Positions 24,219 through 35,279 of a stretch of 64,000 nt of DNA are shown here, one piece after another. The notes under the pieces were generated by a model that searched no databases, was not told the DNA's origin, and saw nothing but the letters and a program-made list of their open reading frames with translations. The position numbers and the translations under genes are program-made. Each line of letters starts with the position of its first letter. Positions within the stretch are counted from its first letter, which is position 1. The stretch lies in contig JALIGW010000010.1 of assembly GCA_023053685.1 (NCBI GenBank), positions 15,532,919 through 15,596,918 of the forward strand, given 5' to 3'. Origin of the DNA: Diadophis punctatus similis. Its lineage: Eukaryota > Chordata > Lepidosauria > Squamata > Dipsadidae.

Positions 24219-24657
24219 AGTGATGGCAAACCTTTTTTTCCTCGGGTGCCAAAAGCGCCCATATGTGCGCTATCAAGCATGTGTGTGTGCCTACACCCAT
24301 AATTCAATGCCCCCATGTGTCCTGCCCCCCTGCACATGCACATGCAACCCCCCTGCGCTGCCCCACCCTCTGTGCACAACCCCCTCCCGTTTTCTGACTT
24401 CCTGTGGGCCCGGTAGGCCCATTTTTTGCCCTCCCCAGGCTCCAGAGGCTTTCCTGGAGCCTGGGGACGCCGAAAATGCCCTCCCCTGTCCCTCCAGAGG
24501 CCGAAAACACCCTCCCAGAGCCTCCACCCAAGCCAAAAATCAGCTGGCCGGTGCGCACGTGCGTGCTGGAGCTGAGCTAGGGCAACAGCTCACGTGCCAG
24601 CAGATATGGCTCTGCGTGCCACCTGTGGCATGCGTGCCATAGGTTCGCCATCACGGG
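24219..24657. mobile_element. hAT MITE with perfect 8 bp duplication
   Basis: TATAGGTT occurs at 24211-24218 and 24658-24665. Termini AGTGATGGCAAACC and GGTTCGCCATCACGGG are inverted repeats. The 439 bp body is non-coding. Inserted in L1-A. Confidence 0.92.
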
Positions 24658-24665
24658 TATAGGTT

Positions 24666-25003
24666 TATTTATTTATTATTAGGTTCTTCTATGCCGCCCT
24701 ACTCCCTAAGGACTCAGGGCGGCGTACAACATTTTAAAAGAACACTAAACAATAAACATTCATTTAAAAACAATCTTAAAAGATTAAAAAAGTTAAAAGA
24801 CATTCAACAACATATATACTGGGGGAGATCTCGGATAAAAACTAGTCTCAAACCCCTGCCTGCAGGAAGAGCCATGTCTTGACAGCTTTCCGGAAGGCCA
24901 GCAGGGTGGGGATAATTCGGATCTCTGGGGGAAGTTGGTTCCAGAGCACGGGGCCCCCCACGGAGAAGGCCCTCCCCCTAGGGCCCGCCAGCCGGCATTA
25001 TAG
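24666..25003 (+). mobile_element. LINE 3'-region fragment
   Basis: Starts with a TTTATTTATTTATT-type tail and contains GCCGCCCTACTCC and a GGAAGGCCAGCAGGGTGGGG block that also occurs, decayed, at 60590-60640. Probably CR1/L2-group. The orientation is uncertain. Confidence 0.45.
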
Positions 25004-25579
25004 CTAACCCTCTAATATATGCTTTCGCTGTGTCCCAAACATTTTGTAGTGAAGTCTCTTCTTTCCTATTCTCTTTGAAAAAGAATCCCATTTCCTTTTC
25101 CATCATATGCATAAATTCTTTGTCTTTTAGTATAGATTGGTTCAATGTCCATCTTACTTTTCTCTTTTGTCTCTTCAACTAACTTTTATTGGATTATGGT
25201 CCGCCCATGTTTGTTTCTGTTTCTCTCTCTATCTCTTGCACATTTGCTCTTAATTCTGCCGACATCCAAATCATATCTATTCCAGACCATGATTGGTGTC
25301 TATTATAACAAAATGTACCATATTTTTCAGACTATAAGATGCACTTCCATCCCCCCCCAAAAAGTGGGTGAAAATTTCAGTGTGTCTTATACATCAAATG
25401 TTGCATCAGCTGGGGGTTTGCCATATCTGGGGGGATGGGGGAAGGAGTTGGTGCAGCGGCAGCAACAGGCACCAGCGATCCCCGCTGCCTGGAACAGCTG
25501 GTTGGTGGTATTCCGGGAGGCCAATCAAACCGCCAATCGGCTGCGAAGGCTCCAGCATTGCCCGGCTGAGGCAGCAATG

Positions 25580-25660
25580 CAGAGGTGGGATTCAGCCAAT
25601 TCAGATGAACTGGTTGTTAAAGTTGTGTGTAGTTCATAGAACCAGCTGATTCCACCACTG
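25580..25660. mobile_element. Short hAT MITE inside the pogo element
   Basis: CAGAGGTGGGATTCAGCC and GCTGATTCCACCACTG are inverted ends of an 81 bp unit. The same family ends occur at 28576 and 46974. No clear duplication. Confidence 0.6.
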
Positions 25661-26109
25661 GCTGGGTTGGGCGCGCTCTACATCTGCCTGCCCTGCACAA
25701 ATTCATTGAGCAGTTCGCCGAGGACGCCCTGCCACCGCCTGCTTCAAGTGCACCCTACCCAGCCTGTGTGGTGGACTGTGAGCCAAGAGACAGGGAGAGA
25801 GAGAGGTATGGCTTGGCTTCCAGTGCCAGAGAGGGCGGGCAAGGGAAGCGGCCAGGTTGCCGCCCTCTTTCATTGGGGCGCGTGTAGTGAGATGGGGCTC
25901 CTCTTGCCATCCAGTTTGCCCCCATCGCTGGGCATGGCATGGCTTCCTGCCCCTCACTTACCATAGCCATCGATGCAATTTGGGATGGGGCAGGGGAGGA
26001 AGGATACCCAACTCCCGGGCTGACTGGCTTCTTCCCAGTAGCTCTTTCTCTGCTTTGGTGTCAGCCATCAAAGATGAGGCTTTTGTGGGCAGAAGAACTG
26101 CACTGCAAT

Positions 26110-26905
26110 TGAGAAATGGGCAACGGAGAGATTAGGAATATGGCTGAAGTCCCACTAACCTTTGATGTGCCATCTAATAAGACTGTTGATCTTAAAGGTG
26201 CCAAAAGCATAACCGTGAAAACATCAGTACATGAAAAAACACATTACACGGTTGTGTTGTCCTGCTGTGCAGATGGCACCAAATTGCCACTGATGTTAAT
26301 TTTCAAAAGGAAAACCTTTCCAAAAGAAGTGATTCCAAAAGGTGTTGTGCATGACCATGAGAAAGGATGGATGGATGAAAATGGAATGAGAGTATGGGTT
26401 GAAAAAGTGTGGTCCAAACGTCCTGGAAGGCTTCTGAAAAAACCTGCTTTATTAATGCTCAACCAGTTTAGAGCACATATTAGCGAAACCACAAAAAAGA
26501 GATTTAAAGAAGTGAAGACTCATCTAGCTGTAATTCCTGGGGGTCTTACTAGCCAGTTGCAACCTCTTGACATTTCCATCAACAAACCATTTAAAGTCTA
26601 TATGCCAGAAGAGTGGAACAAATGGATGGCTGCTGGTAATCATGATCTGACATCTACTGGACGAATGAAGAGGCCCACTATCACTCAAGTTTGTGAATGG
26701 GTTAAAACATCATGGCACTCAGTGAAGGATGAAATCATTGCACGATCATTCAAAAAAATGTGGCATTAGCAATGCCTTAGATGGAACTGAAGATAGTATC
26801 ATATATGAAGACAGTGAAGAAAGTGATATCAGTGATTGTGAGCAACTGAGCTTTCTAAATTCTGACACTAGCGGTGATGAGTTCTTGGAGTTTCCAGAAA
26901 ATTAG
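26110..26905 (+). pseudogene. Pogo-type DDE transposase, truncated and catalytically dead
   Basis: The frame from 26116 to 26769 encodes the DDE_1 catalytic domain: Asp-Gly-Thr-Lys-Leu-Pro-Leu-Met, Phe-Arg-Ala-His-Ile and Leu-Thr-Ser-x-Leu-Gln-Pro-Leu-Asp. The N-terminal helix-turn-helix DNA-binding region is absent. Where the first catalytic Asp is expected (Asn-Met-Asp-Glu) the codon is GCT, giving Asn-Met-Ala-Glu-Val-Pro. At the second (Leu-Asp-x-Phe-Arg-Ala-His) it is Asn. The TAG at 26767 results from a one-base change in the run of A at 26753-26759. In the next frame the protein continues with Cys-Gly-Ile-Ser-Asn-Ala-Leu-Asp-Gly-Thr-Glu-Asp and an acidic tail to 26905, as in relatives. 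The family inserts at TA. Confidence 0.88.
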
Positions 26906-28575
26906 AAGAGTGCTTGAACCTTAAATTTGTTAATGACAGTGATTATGGTTCTTAATACTGCTGTTGACTTTACATGGTTGAAATATTATTCTGCTATATT
27001 TAAATATATTACTACACCATTTGGTTCAGAATATTTTTTTTCTTGTTTTCCTCCTCTAAACCTAGATGCATCTTATAGTCAGGTGCAGCTTATAGTCCGA
27101 AAAATATGGTATATTAACTTTTCCCTGGATTTTTCCCAGATATCCTGTATACACATTTCTTCCACCATGTTAAAAAAAGGTTCTAAATAAAGTCTTCCTT
27201 ACTTTTTTACTTGTTTTGCTACTTTTGTAGTCAAGTTTTGTATCTACAATTGCATTGAAATCTCCTTTAAAACAAATATTCTCATGCTCCGTTTCAAGTA
27301 TCTTTCTGTGTAATTTTTTGTAAAATTCTTCCTGTCTATTGTTTGGTGCATATATTGCTACTAAAAGTATCTGGTTTTGGTTTACTGTCACTTCCACCAT
27401 CAAAATTCTCCCATCTTCATGTATAAAAAATTGTTTATCATTTAGTGTTGCCTTGATATATAACACCACCCCTCTTTTCTTTTGTTGCACAAATGAAAAA
27501 TATAGTTTCCCCAGTTTGGGGTACTCCAATAGTTTATTATGATGTTTTTTAATATGCACTTCTTGTAGACAAATTATATCTAGTTTTAGTCTTTGTAGCT
27601 TTGTAAAGATTTTTTTTTTCCTTTTCATGGGGGAGTTCAGTCCATTTATATTGATTGATAGCATCTTTGTTGCCTCTTCCATCACTTCACTTATATATAC
27701 AGTAGGTCTTATTCTCCTAGTTGTTCTTATTTCTCTCTGGTGTTTAGCTCTCGCTCCTTCTTGCTCAGCTCATTCTTTTTTCTCCGCTTTGCTTTCTTCT
27801 TGTTTTGTGCTCCTTTCTTCTGTAGTTAATTATTCTTGACTTTTATATTCTATTTCTCCCCTCACTTCTTGTCCCTCATTTGTATTAAAATTGTGATCAT
27901 AAAATTCCATAGCTTTGTCTAGCGAATCCAGTATGTATCTTTTATCATTCCAATTGACTATTATTCCCTTGGGTATCAGCCATCTGAAGTTTACATTATA
28001 TTTAATCAGCATCGCAGTCAAGAATTGATATTGTTTCCGTAGATCTCTCTCTCGCCTGGGAGCCTGCTTCAAAACCACCAATTCTTTTCCCTTGTATTGT
28101 AATGGTTTGTCTCTTGCCTTCTTGAGTATTTCATCTCTTATTAACTTTTTCACAAATCTCATATGTACCTCTTTTGGAAGTTTATGTATTCTCGCGAAAC
28201 TCGTGTGTATTCTAAAAGTTTCATCTATCTCGGCTAGGGAAAAAACCACAAATAAAATTAAAATTATTACAAGATAGTAGAAATAAAGGTGGCTTTGGAC
28301 TCCCAGAGTGGGAGCTATATCACCAAGCAGCAGCGTTGACATGAATAAAAGATTGGATAAATTTAAAGAATAAAAGGATTTTGACAATAGAAGGCCATGA
28401 TTTACAATTAGGTTGCATGCATTTATATGGGAGGGAAAAAACAAAACACATACCTATTTTCAGAGACATCAAATCAGAGACACTCTTTTACTAATATGGG
28501 GGAGAAATAAAGAAGAATCACTACAGTAAAATACCGGTCTGGCTACCAACTATGGAAGCACTAATATATCCAAAT

Positions 28576-29330
28576 CAGTGGTGGGTTCCTACCAGTGCAG
28601 TCCACTCTATAGCACCGGTAGCAGCCTGCTGGTGATGCCACAGTACCGGTGCAGTTGGTTGCCGGTGCCTGGGCGCCGCCATTTTTTTAAAAAAACTTTT
28701 TACATTTTTTTTAATTTCTTCTGCGCATGCCCAGAAGCCGAGCTTCCAGCACTACGCATGTGCTGCCTTCCTACCCCACAGTGAGTCCAAGCAGGGGAGG
28801 ATGGCTGAGGGAGCGCGTGAGACGCTGAAAGAACGGGCGGCAGGAGCTATCTCCATTCCCTTCAGCAGTCCGAGAAGCCACGAACGTGCGGTGATGATCC
28901 TAGGCATTTTCGCACGTTTGAGGCTTCTCAAGCTGCTGAGGAGAGAGGGAATGGGTGGCAGGACCTATCTCAGTTCCCCTCCCTTCAGCAGTCCGAGAAG
29001 CCACGAACGTGCGGTGATGATCCCAGGCATTTTCGCATATTCGAGGCTTCTCGAGCTGCTGAGGGGAGGGGGAACGGGCGGCAGCAGCCTAGGATCATCG
29101 AATGGGGAGAAGCATTCAGGCCAGATGAAGCCTCCTAGAAGAACCGCTGCCGCGGTCTTGCTGCTCCCACCTCGGGGGGCTGCGTTGTGGGTGGGCAATG
29201 CCCTCCCGCTTCTACTGCCACTTCCAAGCTTCCGAGGCCCACGCCCACCCGGTCATATGGCTGGCAAGCCACACCCACAAAATAAGCCACACCCACAGAG
29301 TGGTAGTAAAAAAATAGGAACCCGCCCTTG
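28576..29330. mobile_element. hAT MITE with tandem palindromic core
   Basis: ATCCAAAT occurs at 28568-28575 and 29331-29338. Ends CAGTGGTGGGTTCCTACC and ATAGGAACCCGCCCTTG are inverted. The core contains two units of about 128 bp (about 28850-28965 and 28978-29085), each folding back on itself (CAGCAGTCCGAGAAGCC against GGCTTCTC-AGCTGCTG). No coding capacity. Confidence 0.92.
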
Positions 29331-29502
29331 ATCCAAATGTGTTGGATTTAGATAAAATAGCAAGATACAAAGATATATTAGATGACCAAGGAAAATTAAA
29401 AATGAATCAAGAATTAAAATATGAGGGAATTGACATAGATTGGTGGCCGTACTTGCAAATCCAGTCAAGATACAAAAAAGATGTAGAAAATTTAGATTTA
29501 GA

Positions 29503-30605
29503 TTTATTATTAGAGTTGGAAGGGACCTTGTAGGTCATCTAGTCCAACCCCCTGCTCAAGCAGGAGTTCCTACACCATTTGAGACAGATGGCAGTCCAGT
29601 CTCCCCTTGAAGGTCGCAAGTGTTGGGGCTCTCACAACCTCCGCTGGCAAGCTGTTCCACTGGTTGATCGCTCTCACCATCAGAAAGTTTCTCCTCACTT
29701 CCAGGTTGAATCTCTCCTTGGTCAGCTTCCATCCGTTATTCCTTGTTTGGCTTTCTGGTGCTATAGAGAACAGCCTGCTCCCCTCCTCTCTGTGGCATCC
29801 CCTCAAGTATTGGAACACTGCTATCATGTCACCCCTGGTCCTTCTCTTCGCCAGACTGGCCAAGCTCAGTTCCTGCAACCGCTCTTTGTATGTTTTATTT
29901 TCCAGACCCTTTATCATCCTGGTTGCTCTCTTCTGCACTTTCTCTAGGGTTTCAATGTCTTTTTTGTAGTGTGGTGACCAAAACTGGATGCAGTACTCTA
30001 GGTGTGGTCTGACCAAGGCTTTATAGAGTGGTACTAGTACCTCTCTGGTCCTTGATTGTATCCCTCTATTTATGCAGCTCAGGACTGCGTTGGCCTTTTT
30101 GGCTGCTGCTGCACACTGCTGGCTCATATTTAGTTGGCTGTCTACCAAGACTCCAAGATCCCTCTCGCAATCGCTGCTATTGAGTGTGGTTTCACCCAGT
30201 TTGTATGTGTATTTTTGATTCTTCTTACCTAGGTGTAGAATTTTACTTTTCTCCGTGTTAAATTTCATTTTATTGGTTTGGGCCCAGTGTTCAAGTCTGT
30301 CAAGGTCCCTCTGGATTTTGAGTCCGTCCTCTGGGGTGTTTGCTACTCCCGCCAGCTTGGTATCGTCTGCAAATTTGGTTAGTTCTCCTGCTATTCCCTC
30401 ATCTAGGTCATTTATGAAGATATTAAAGAGTACTGGGCCTAGGACGGAACCTTGTGGTACGCCACTGCTTACTTCTCTCCATGTGGACTTAGAGCCATTG
30501 AGGACTACTCGTTGGGTACGGTTGGTCAGCCAGTTGTTAATCCATCTGGTTGTGTAGCTGTCTATCCCGCTTTTTTCTAGCTTATGAAGAAGTAGGTTGG
30601 TATGG
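29503..30605 (-). mobile_element. CR1-type LINE, 5' truncated
   Basis: Minus-strand RT and C-terminal sequence ending with the CR1 3' tail (CCAACTCTAATAATAAATC on the minus strand). Inserted in L1-B. Confidence 0.88.
29570..30600 (-). pseudogene. CR1 ORF2 C-terminal half (RT and downstream domain)
   Basis: A 232-codon open frame (30268-29570) starts at Met-Lys-Phe-Asn and continues through Cys-Glu-Arg-Asp-Leu-Gly-Val. It ends with the CR1-specific block Asp-Met-Ile-Ala-Val-Phe-Gln-Tyr-Leu-Arg-Gly-Cys-His. Upstream in a broken frame (about 30600-30270) are Gly-Val-Pro-Gln-Gly-Ser-Val-Leu-Gly-Pro and the catalytic Phe-Ala-Asp-Asp. This is the part of CR1 ORF2 that performs target-primed reverse transcription. 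The endonuclease and RT N-terminus are lost by 5' truncation. The long open frame shows a relatively recent insertion. Confidence 0.88.
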
Positions 30606-30886
30606 TTTCTATAGGGAACAACAAGAGCTCGACAAAATATTACAGGGGACGGAGGAAAAAATGATAAAAAGACATATAACTATTTACTGAGGTTCAAGAT
30701 GAAAGAAGAAACTGTTAAAGAAACCATGATAACCTGGGCAAAAAAATTCGGCTATACTATTGAATTAGGGAACTGGGAAAAACTGTAGGGGGGGATTATA
30801 AACTGACAATGTCTGCGGCCTATAAAGAAAATTTATATAAAATGTTTTACTGCTGGCATCTGCCCCCAGCAAGATTAGCAAAAATG

Positions 30887-33495
30887 GAAGAAGGGGCATG
30901 TCCAACATCGCAGCGGTACGGGTTTCCTCCGTGCTCCGCGGGGAATCCTGAATCCCAGCTGCTAGGAGACCTGGAGCCAATTGGAGCCAGGTCAGATCTG
31001 CCCTGGAGGGGCAGTGAAGAAGAGAGGAACCTGTCTGGGATTTGAGGGGGCTTGCAAACCTCCCGGGGAGCCGGCACCAGCCTCTCAGCCAGCAGCTGAG
31101 GAAGACGACTCTGTCACCATTAGCTGGGATGGTCACGAACAGACTGATTGAATGGAGAGATCATGAATTGCCTGGTGGACAAGATCTAAGTGTTTGTGCT
31201 GGAGAGAGCTGAAGAAGTGCTTAAGCTGGAGAGTGTGTGGCTGACTTAAAAATTAAAAGAAGAAGGAGCAGGACTAAAAGCCCTAATCTGAGGATGTTTT
31301 TATAACTGACTTGGTGGAAGTTAAAATGACTGGGGGGGAAACAAAGAATTTGAAGAAAATATTTCACAAGTGCTAAGTGGATTTAAAATATAGAGACTTC
31401 TCTAAAAAAATAGTTGTTTTGCTATATTGGGAATGGATAATGCCATCTGCTGGTTTAAAGAAAATACTGCAACAGATTGTGGAAGCATGTTTTTGCTGAC
31501 ATCTGGAAACTGACCTTGACTAGACTAGAAGATATCTAGGAGCTTGAAAGAATTTAAAAGCAGTGTGTAGCCTGCTATTGTGTTTGATGGTACAATGTTT
31601 TGGTGGTATAAGATAAGAGGAATTTGAATTGGACTAGATTGAAATACAAAGAGACTATATGGACTTGAGCTTCAAAAAAATTGTGAACTTTGTGAATTGA
31701 GAATTTGACAGTATGAAGGCATGCATTTATGAAGAACTGGCTGGGATGTTACAACACTTTTATGAAGATATAAAGTATTGCCTTTTGGAATTCAGAGGTA
31801 GAAAAAAACAGAAATGAAGTTGGATCATAAAGAACATTTAGAACTAATAATGGTGGAAAATGAAAATGAAGAACAAGAAGACTACAAAGCTGAAAAGAGA
31901 ACTGAAAATAAAAAACAGATAGATGATTACACTGGGATTAACAGTGACAAGAAAAATGAAAAGGGAATTGAAAATAAAAAACAGACTGATGATTATATTG
32001 GGATTTATAGTGATAAGAAAAAAGCAAGAGGGAGCAAATTAAAAATGAGGGGGGTAATAGGGAGAAGAGACTAGGAGGAATTGAGAGTAGACCTACACAA
32101 ATAATATACTTAAAAGGAAGAAAAGGAATTGGGGGGAAAAAGAAGGCACTGGTACAAAATTAAAAGAAAGAAAAAGAAAAGGATAAGAGAAGGGGGCGGA
32201 AGGGAGAAATTTATTAGAAATGGTATCATTGAGAGATTAAAAGAGAATGGACGATTGACAGTGGAATGTCATAAAATTTCTAGAATTATTGTCTTATTTC
32301 TAATTGTGTTAACAATATTAATTGTGTATAAGTTTGTATAATTAATCAGCATAATTATCTAGTTAAAAGGTTTTTTTATAGATTAACAAGTCTATATTAG
32401 ATTGGTTCATGATGGATTGAATTAAATTAAATTTTGAATTAATTGAATGAAATTTTGATGTGGAAAAGGAAAAAAGAATAAAGAAAAGAAGGGAAATAAA
32501 CTAGATTACAGTAGGTCAATTGTTGGAAGGATGTATAATTTGAATAATTACTATCCTTTTTTGTAAGATTTGATTTATATAAGATTTAGATTTACAAATT
32601 TGATTCAATACTGAAAAGGATTCAGATGATTATTGATATTGTTGGAATGATATAAGATCTGTAAAATTATTACTGGTAAAAGGTCTTTATATAAGATTAT
32701 ATAATCTATAATTTGGATTTTTTGTTATGGAGATTTTAGAATGTTATTAACCAATGGATGGAAATGCAGTGATAAGAAAAGAATTTGTTTAAACTTGGAG
32801 AATGAGTTAAAATAAAAAATTGAGTATTAAAGTTGGAAGGGAGATATGAAATGGGAAGAGATTAGAAATGTAGGGCATTTAGAAATGATAGAATATAAAA
32901 AAGAAGAAAAAGAGATAAGTAAAGATATAAATTGAGGAGAGGGAGAAGTATGGCCAAAAATTAAGAGATATAAGAGACAATGAGAATGTTTGAAAGATTA
33001 GCTATAGTGATTAATTTGGAAGAAAGTTATAAATTAAAGGTAGTAGACCAAGGCAATAAAAGTAGGAGGAAGGAGGCAGCATTAGAATAATAGTAGATAT
33101 ACCTAGAAGAATATATTATATATATAAATATGGATAAAGGGAAAGATATAAGTTTAAGAATAGCTCCGATGTTGGAACTATTTGTCTGCTGACCATAAAA
33201 TGGATTATAATTAGATGTACTCAGGGAAGGACAAGAGGGAGAAGAGGAAGTAGAAAGGAAGTGGGGAGAGAGAGGAGGGAAGTAGAAAAGAGGTAGGGAG
33301 GGAGAAAGAAGGTAGAGAGGGAGGGGAGTAGTATGATATATGGAAGGAAAGCAGATGGGAGATAAAAGTATAAAAGGAGCAAATTAAGGAATATATTTAT
33401 GGCATTTTGGATAGAAATGTATAACTATGGATGTTTTGATATTATGGTATACATATGGATGTTTATGTAAGTTTGATGGAAAAAAATTAAAAAAA
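30887..33495 (+). mobile_element. Decayed L1-like element of 2.6 kb without ORF2
   Basis: AGATTAGCAAAAATG occurs at 30872-30886 and 33496-33510 as a 15 bp target duplication. The insert has a GC-rich 5' region (30887-31100), a Lys/Glu-rich open stretch (31814-32074), a second (32129-32341), a purine-rich G-containing tract (33225-33340) and an A-rich 3' end. No RT or endonuclease was seen. The length and the G-rich 3' tract parallel the intact ORF1-only L1 at 48308-50872. The end of the 32129-32341 frame (Ile-Ile-Glu-x-Leu-Lys and Ile-Val-Leu-Phe-Leu) resembles the region just after its ORF1. Confidence 0.7.
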
Positions 33496-35279
33496 AGATT
33501 AGCAAAAATGCTCCCAAATAGACCAGCGGAATGTTGGAAATGTAAACAGAAGCAAGGAACATACTACCACATGTGGTAGTCATGCCCAGAAGCAAAGAAA
33601 TATTGGAAAAAGATAAGAAATTGGCTAGAGGAAATTATCAAACAACAAATAGATCTAAAACCGGAGTTATTTTTATTAGGTATATTAATAGGAAATTATA
33701 GTTTAAAAAAGCCCAATATATTATGTTACACATAATAACAGCGGCCAGAATTGTTTACGCGCAAAATTGGAAAAATGATAGTACACCCTCTGATGGAATG
33801 GTGATAAAGAAAGTGCTATAATGTGCAGAGATGAATAGGCTGACAATGGAAATAAAAGAAAGAAGAGAAACTGAATACTATCTGATTTGGAATATATGAT
33901 ACAACTGGTTAGAGAATAGAAGTAAAGATTAAGAATGTAACAGTAAAATAAGATGTGATAAAAAATGTAATATTTACAGTATAGTTAGGTAATTATAATA
34001 ATCGCACGGTGTATAGAATAGGTATGTACATAAAAAGGGAAGAAAAATGAAAATAACCTGTATGTACATATGAGGTATACTGTTACCAAAGTCCTGTAAA
34101 GATGGAAAATGTGATACAAAATGAAGAAAATTGTGTAATAAAAACTATTTAAAAATAAATAAAAGTTTCATCTATCTCTGCATCCATCTCCTGCTTATCA
34201 ATCTTTAATTCATTTGCCAACAGCTCTTACATGGTGTTTGGTAGGTCTTCCCCTTTTTCGTCTTCTATGTTCTGGAATCTTAAAAAGTGGGCTGCCTTCT
34301 CTGTTTCCAGCATTATCACTGTGTTTTCTAGCTCTTTATTTGCTTGAATCAATCTTTGGTGTATTTCATCAAACTTTTTTCTCTGCTTGTTCTGATTTTT
34401 CCTCCATTTTCTGAATCCTTTGTTCATTTATTTGTTACCATTTGCTGAAAGTTCTCTAATTTTCCATCCATATTTTGTATTTTTTCTTTTACCTCTCCCA
34501 TATCATTCTTCATCTCCCCCATCTCCTTTTTCATCTCGTTATGGTTTTTTGTCATCGCCTCTTGTATCAACTGAAGCATCGTTTGCATTTCCTTTTGAAA
34601 TGTATTTATTTTATCTTGCTGCAACATATTTTCTATTGACCTCTGACTCGATGGACTTGAGGTAGCCGATGATAATGTAGATGATGCTTTCTTTCCTATT
34701 CTGGTTAGATTTGGAACACTTGTCATTTTAGCACCTAATATTAATATCTTTTTTCCTTTTTTCCCTTTAAACACACGAAACCCACCAAACCCACCAACAG
34801 CCCAAACAACCTATCCTCAAAAAACCCACCAACACTTCAATATCCCATGTGTCAAATAGAAAAAGATCAGATCAAAAATCCAGTTCCCTCAAACATCAAC
34901 CATTCTTCAAAGTCACAATCAATTAGATTTGTATTCCACAGTGAATTCACTCAGTCAATCTGTTATAAAGAGGAAAAAAGAGAAAAGAAAATATTTGTCT
35001 TTGGAGGCAACCGTTGTTCTATCTTGACCTCTGTCAATTAGTATTTGTAATACTCAGCAAAAGGCCTGCTGAGTCCCCCAGCTTTTAATAATCCAATAAT
35101 CCAAAGTATCTGGCTAGTCCAAAGGTCTTTTCCCAGGTTCTCAAAACAAGTTCAGGCCATTCCACTGTTTCAGTCAGTCAGAAATATTTATAATCCACAG
35201 AGATTCAAAAGTTTTCATTATAGCCACCATCTATCTCCTTCTTTTTTCAAGTCGCTTTCCCAAACAAATTCTGTCTTCA

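Larger units (their letters stand above)
25318..27109 (+). mobile_element. Pogo/Tigger-type DNA transposon
   Basis: Flanked by TA (25316-25317 and 27110-27111). Termini CCATATTTTTCAGACTATAAG and CTTATAGTCCGAAAAATATGG are inverted repeats. The right half encodes a DDE transposase. The left half is non-coding and carries a small hAT MITE. Inserted in L1-A between endonuclease and RT. Confidence 0.92.
28262..33920 (+). pseudogene. L1-B ORF2 C-terminal region
   Basis: Segments 28262-28567, 29339-29500, 30606-30886 and 33511-33920 read as consecutive parts of the L1 ORF2 C-terminal domain. Examples are Trp-Leu-Pro-Thr-Met-Glu-Ala-Leu, Asp-Ile-Leu-Asp-Asp-x-Gly-Lys-Leu and Ala-Tyr-Lys-Glu-Asn-Leu-Tyr-Lys-Met-Phe. 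Last come Cys-Trp-Lys-Cys-Lys and Tyr-Tyr-His-Met-Trp. The motifs match L1-A (20370-19797). No RT core or endonuclease is present, and frames are broken throughout. Confidence 0.82.
28232..34159 (+). mobile_element. L1-B: 5'-truncated plus-strand L1 nested in L1-A
   Basis: A 19 bp direct repeat, TAAAAGTTTCATCTATCTC, lies at 28213-28231 and 34160-34178. The insert ends with AATAAAT/A-rich sequence. It carries only ORF2 C-terminal sequence and a 3' UTR, so it was 5' truncated on arrival. Later a hAT (28576-29330), a CR1 (29503-30605) and a 2.6 kb L1-like element (30887-33495) landed in it. Confidence 0.92.
27836..34774 (-). pseudogene. L1-A ORF1 (split by L1-B)
   Basis: On the minus strand 34774-34424 encodes a Lys-rich N-terminus, then a coiled coil (repeated Met-Lys-Lys/Glu-Met-Gly-Glu heptads). 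34427-34227 carries the start of the RNA-binding domain, with an Arg-Phe-Gln-Asn-Ile-Glu-Asp motif. 28231-27836 holds the C-terminal domain (Arg-Asp-Glu-Ile-Leu-Lys-Lys-Ala-Arg, Asn-Phe-Arg-Trp-Leu-Ile-Pro-Lys-Gly). ORF1p is the RNA chaperone that trimerises and packages L1 RNA. The two halves are separated by the 5.9 kb L1-B insertion and a 19 bp target duplication. Frame shifts also occur near 34427. Confidence 0.8.

Noticed and set aside
31814..32341. Two short Lys/Glu-rich frames as independent genes
   Set aside because: They sit inside an L1-like insertion with target duplications. Better seen as remnants of that element.
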